Of a stretch of DNA of 64,000 nt, positions 62,295 through 64,000 are shown one piece after another (position 1 is the stretch's first letter; every line of letters starts with the position of its first letter). The stretch spans positions 186,001 to 250,000 of the forward strand of contig JAPWGK010000011.1 in the NCBI GenBank assembly GCA_029641185.1, written 5' to 3'. The notes under the pieces were generated by a model. The model searched no databases. It was not told where the DNA came from and worked only from the letters and a program-made list of their open reading frames with translations. A program made the position numbers and the translations under genes. Source of the stretch: Pseudofabraea citricarpa (Eukaryota; Ascomycota; Leotiomycetes; Helotiales; Dermateaceae).

Positions 62295-64000
62295 CGTGTC
62301 CGAAAGTCAATGTATTGACTCGGAAGAAAAGGATATGAAGGAGTACACAAAAGACTCTGGCCAGGGTTCTGAAACTTTACCCAACCTCAGCAAACTGATG
62401 TCCCCCTTAATATACCCCAACATCTACAGGTCAGCCGCATCTTCCCGTGGGGAGAATGAATCTGACATGCAGATAAAATGTGGCACAATCATTCCAGACC
62501 AAGGCCCTACATGCATGCCAAGGCGTAACTCAAATAAGCCTCCTCGGTAATTGGCTCGCGGGGAACATAATATAGACGTGTGCCGTCTCTCATATGCACG
62601 ATAAGGTGTTACATTTAACCCTCGCACAAATAATTGGGCCACGGTACGTTTCCAAAAGCAAGGAAGTCCTAAGGTCGAGATCGTTTGGGTAGGTGTGTGG
62701 ACAACGTGTTACCGAGGACAAATCATATCCTGGATCGATTGTACTGTCATCAGAAGGATATTACATCCATGTCATACATGTATGCAGTAATGAGTAATCT
62801 TTTCTTATCAAACCAAGCAAGTGTTCTTATTGCTTGATTATACGAGAGCCATTCACTAGAGGCCCAATTTGATTGTAACCAGCATAAAAGCACAAACACT
62901 TATCTACTGTGGCTGAAAAGACTGGTGTCGCTTGACTTGATTTACTTGAACTTATGCTCCCAAGACTTTATCATCTTGCTGTTGTGGCATAACACATAGA
63001 GGTGCCAGCTTCCTATGCCGAGCCAAGAACTTCCCCTCACTTCAAGTGACAGCTGCGTTCCGCTTCATTTGTATAGGTAGGCTTTACGAGGACCTCGGAA
63101 CGAGAAAGCCACATAAATATCTGGACTTTTGCTTTGAATAGGAAATAAGGGCCGCAGATTGAGTTTCCTACCAGCTTGGCATCCCAGCAAAACGCCAATG
63201 CCACTCTCACGCCAGTAAAGCGGGGCCATCTTCATTTTGTCTGAGCTCTTCTGTATATATGGAATAGGCGTTATGTATTCGGTCAGAGTGAGGTTTGAGT
63301 CTCGTAAAACGAGGATGTTGGAATTGTTGTGGTGGAGCGGATCGGAAGGCTTGGTGCAAAGCTTCAAAAAGCTTGGTGGGGCCACTGGCTTGGTCTGCTG
63401 GAAATGGCGCCGCCACCTGTGCAACATGAGTTCTTCTCATCAACTCGACATTTCACAATTTTCCTTTTCAATAACCTGATGAATTCTCTTTTGTGCCTGG
63501 GGACACAAACGAAGAGATTTGTAAATTTGATGCTAAAATATGAAGTTGATGTGCATGCTCTATCGATCGGCAGAGCGCATTATTTAGTGTTCCAAGTGCT
63601 TACTATTTGCTTCCAAATACTGTATAATTCTATAAAATACACTTATTACAAAGGGAGAACAAATTTTGATTGGATGCAGCAAAAAAGGCAGTGATATCGT
63701 GGCTAAAAGATGAAGTTACTTTAAGAGATCACGTAATAAAATAGGACTCTCTCAATATCAGCACTAAAGTAACTGACACATATCACCATGCTAGTTTCTC
63801 TAATACAAAAGCTGGGCCACATTTATCGGTCCGGATAAAGTTCATGGCGATATGTTTACCATACAACAAGTATTATACCTATGACAGCTAAGAATAAATA
63901 AATGGAGGTTAGCACGCCGAATTACATCAAGTTCTATATCATGAAACAGAGAAGCATTTAAGGATAGCAGGTAACATGCATGAAAATGACTGTAGGGAGC
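62295..64000. other. 1.7-kb right end without a supportable gene
   Basis: The first 200 bp are the promoter side of the DAL5-type transporter. Open frames at 63065-63694 overlap on both strands and have no recognisable feature. The right end becomes AT-rich. Confidence 0.45.

Overview
The window is nuclear DNA of a filamentous ascomycete. Genes are split by many short introns, mostly about 45-65 nt, with GTANGT-like donors, CTAAC/CTGAC branch points and YAG acceptors. The protein families are typically fungal: a 2EXR-type protein, three Zn2Cys6 regulators, a non-reducing polyketide synthase, a DUF3112-like seven-helix protein, a LaeA-like methyltransferase, and DHA- and DAL5-type transporters. 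A leotiomycete-type genome is my best guess, but that is an inference from gene content. I built all exon models by hand; each spliced CDS given with exon coordinates is a whole number of codons.

Layout. 0.3-8.4 kb: a 2EXR-type protein, a phenol-hydroxylase-type FAD monooxygenase, a convergent Rieske [2Fe-2S] protein, and a hypothetical protein followed by an unusual array of three hairpins. 8.4-12.9 kb: no gene I can support. 12.9-42.2 kb: a DHN-melanin locus containing two Zn2Cys6 regulators, scytalone dehydratase, a divergently transcribed hydroxynaphthalene reductase, a third Zn2Cys6 regulator and, after a 7.3-kb gene-free gap, a complete SAT-KS-AT-PT-ACP-ACP-TE polyketide synthase of 2,167 residues. 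44.5-51.8 kb: a DUF3112-like membrane protein, an MFS drug transporter and an alpha/beta hydrolase. 52.2-55.2 kb: an AT-rich stretch with no supportable gene. 55.2-62.3 kb: a small I9/PBI2-type proteinase inhibitor, a MITE-like element, a LaeA-like methyltransferase divergent from a COMT-like O-methyltransferase, and a DAL5-type transporter. 62.3-64 kb: nothing recognisable.

How the genes fit together. The synthase would make 1,3,6,8-tetrahydroxynaphthalene, the reductase would reduce it (and possibly the trihydroxy intermediate), and the dehydratase would remove water from scytalone and vermelone. All catalytic residues I could place are intact. The adjacent zinc-cluster genes are plausible but unproven regulators. 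A second reductase, an AYG1/YGH1-type hydrolase and a laccase are not in the window. The methyltransferase, O-methyltransferase and transporter group at 56.7-62.3 kb looks like a small tailoring set without a backbone enzyme.

The observations I rate highest beyond the melanin locus are the three hairpins with a shared loop and self-compensating stems at 7449-7514, the recurrent GTACTGTAC word confined to the melanin locus, and the 228-bp inverted-repeat element at 56234-56461.
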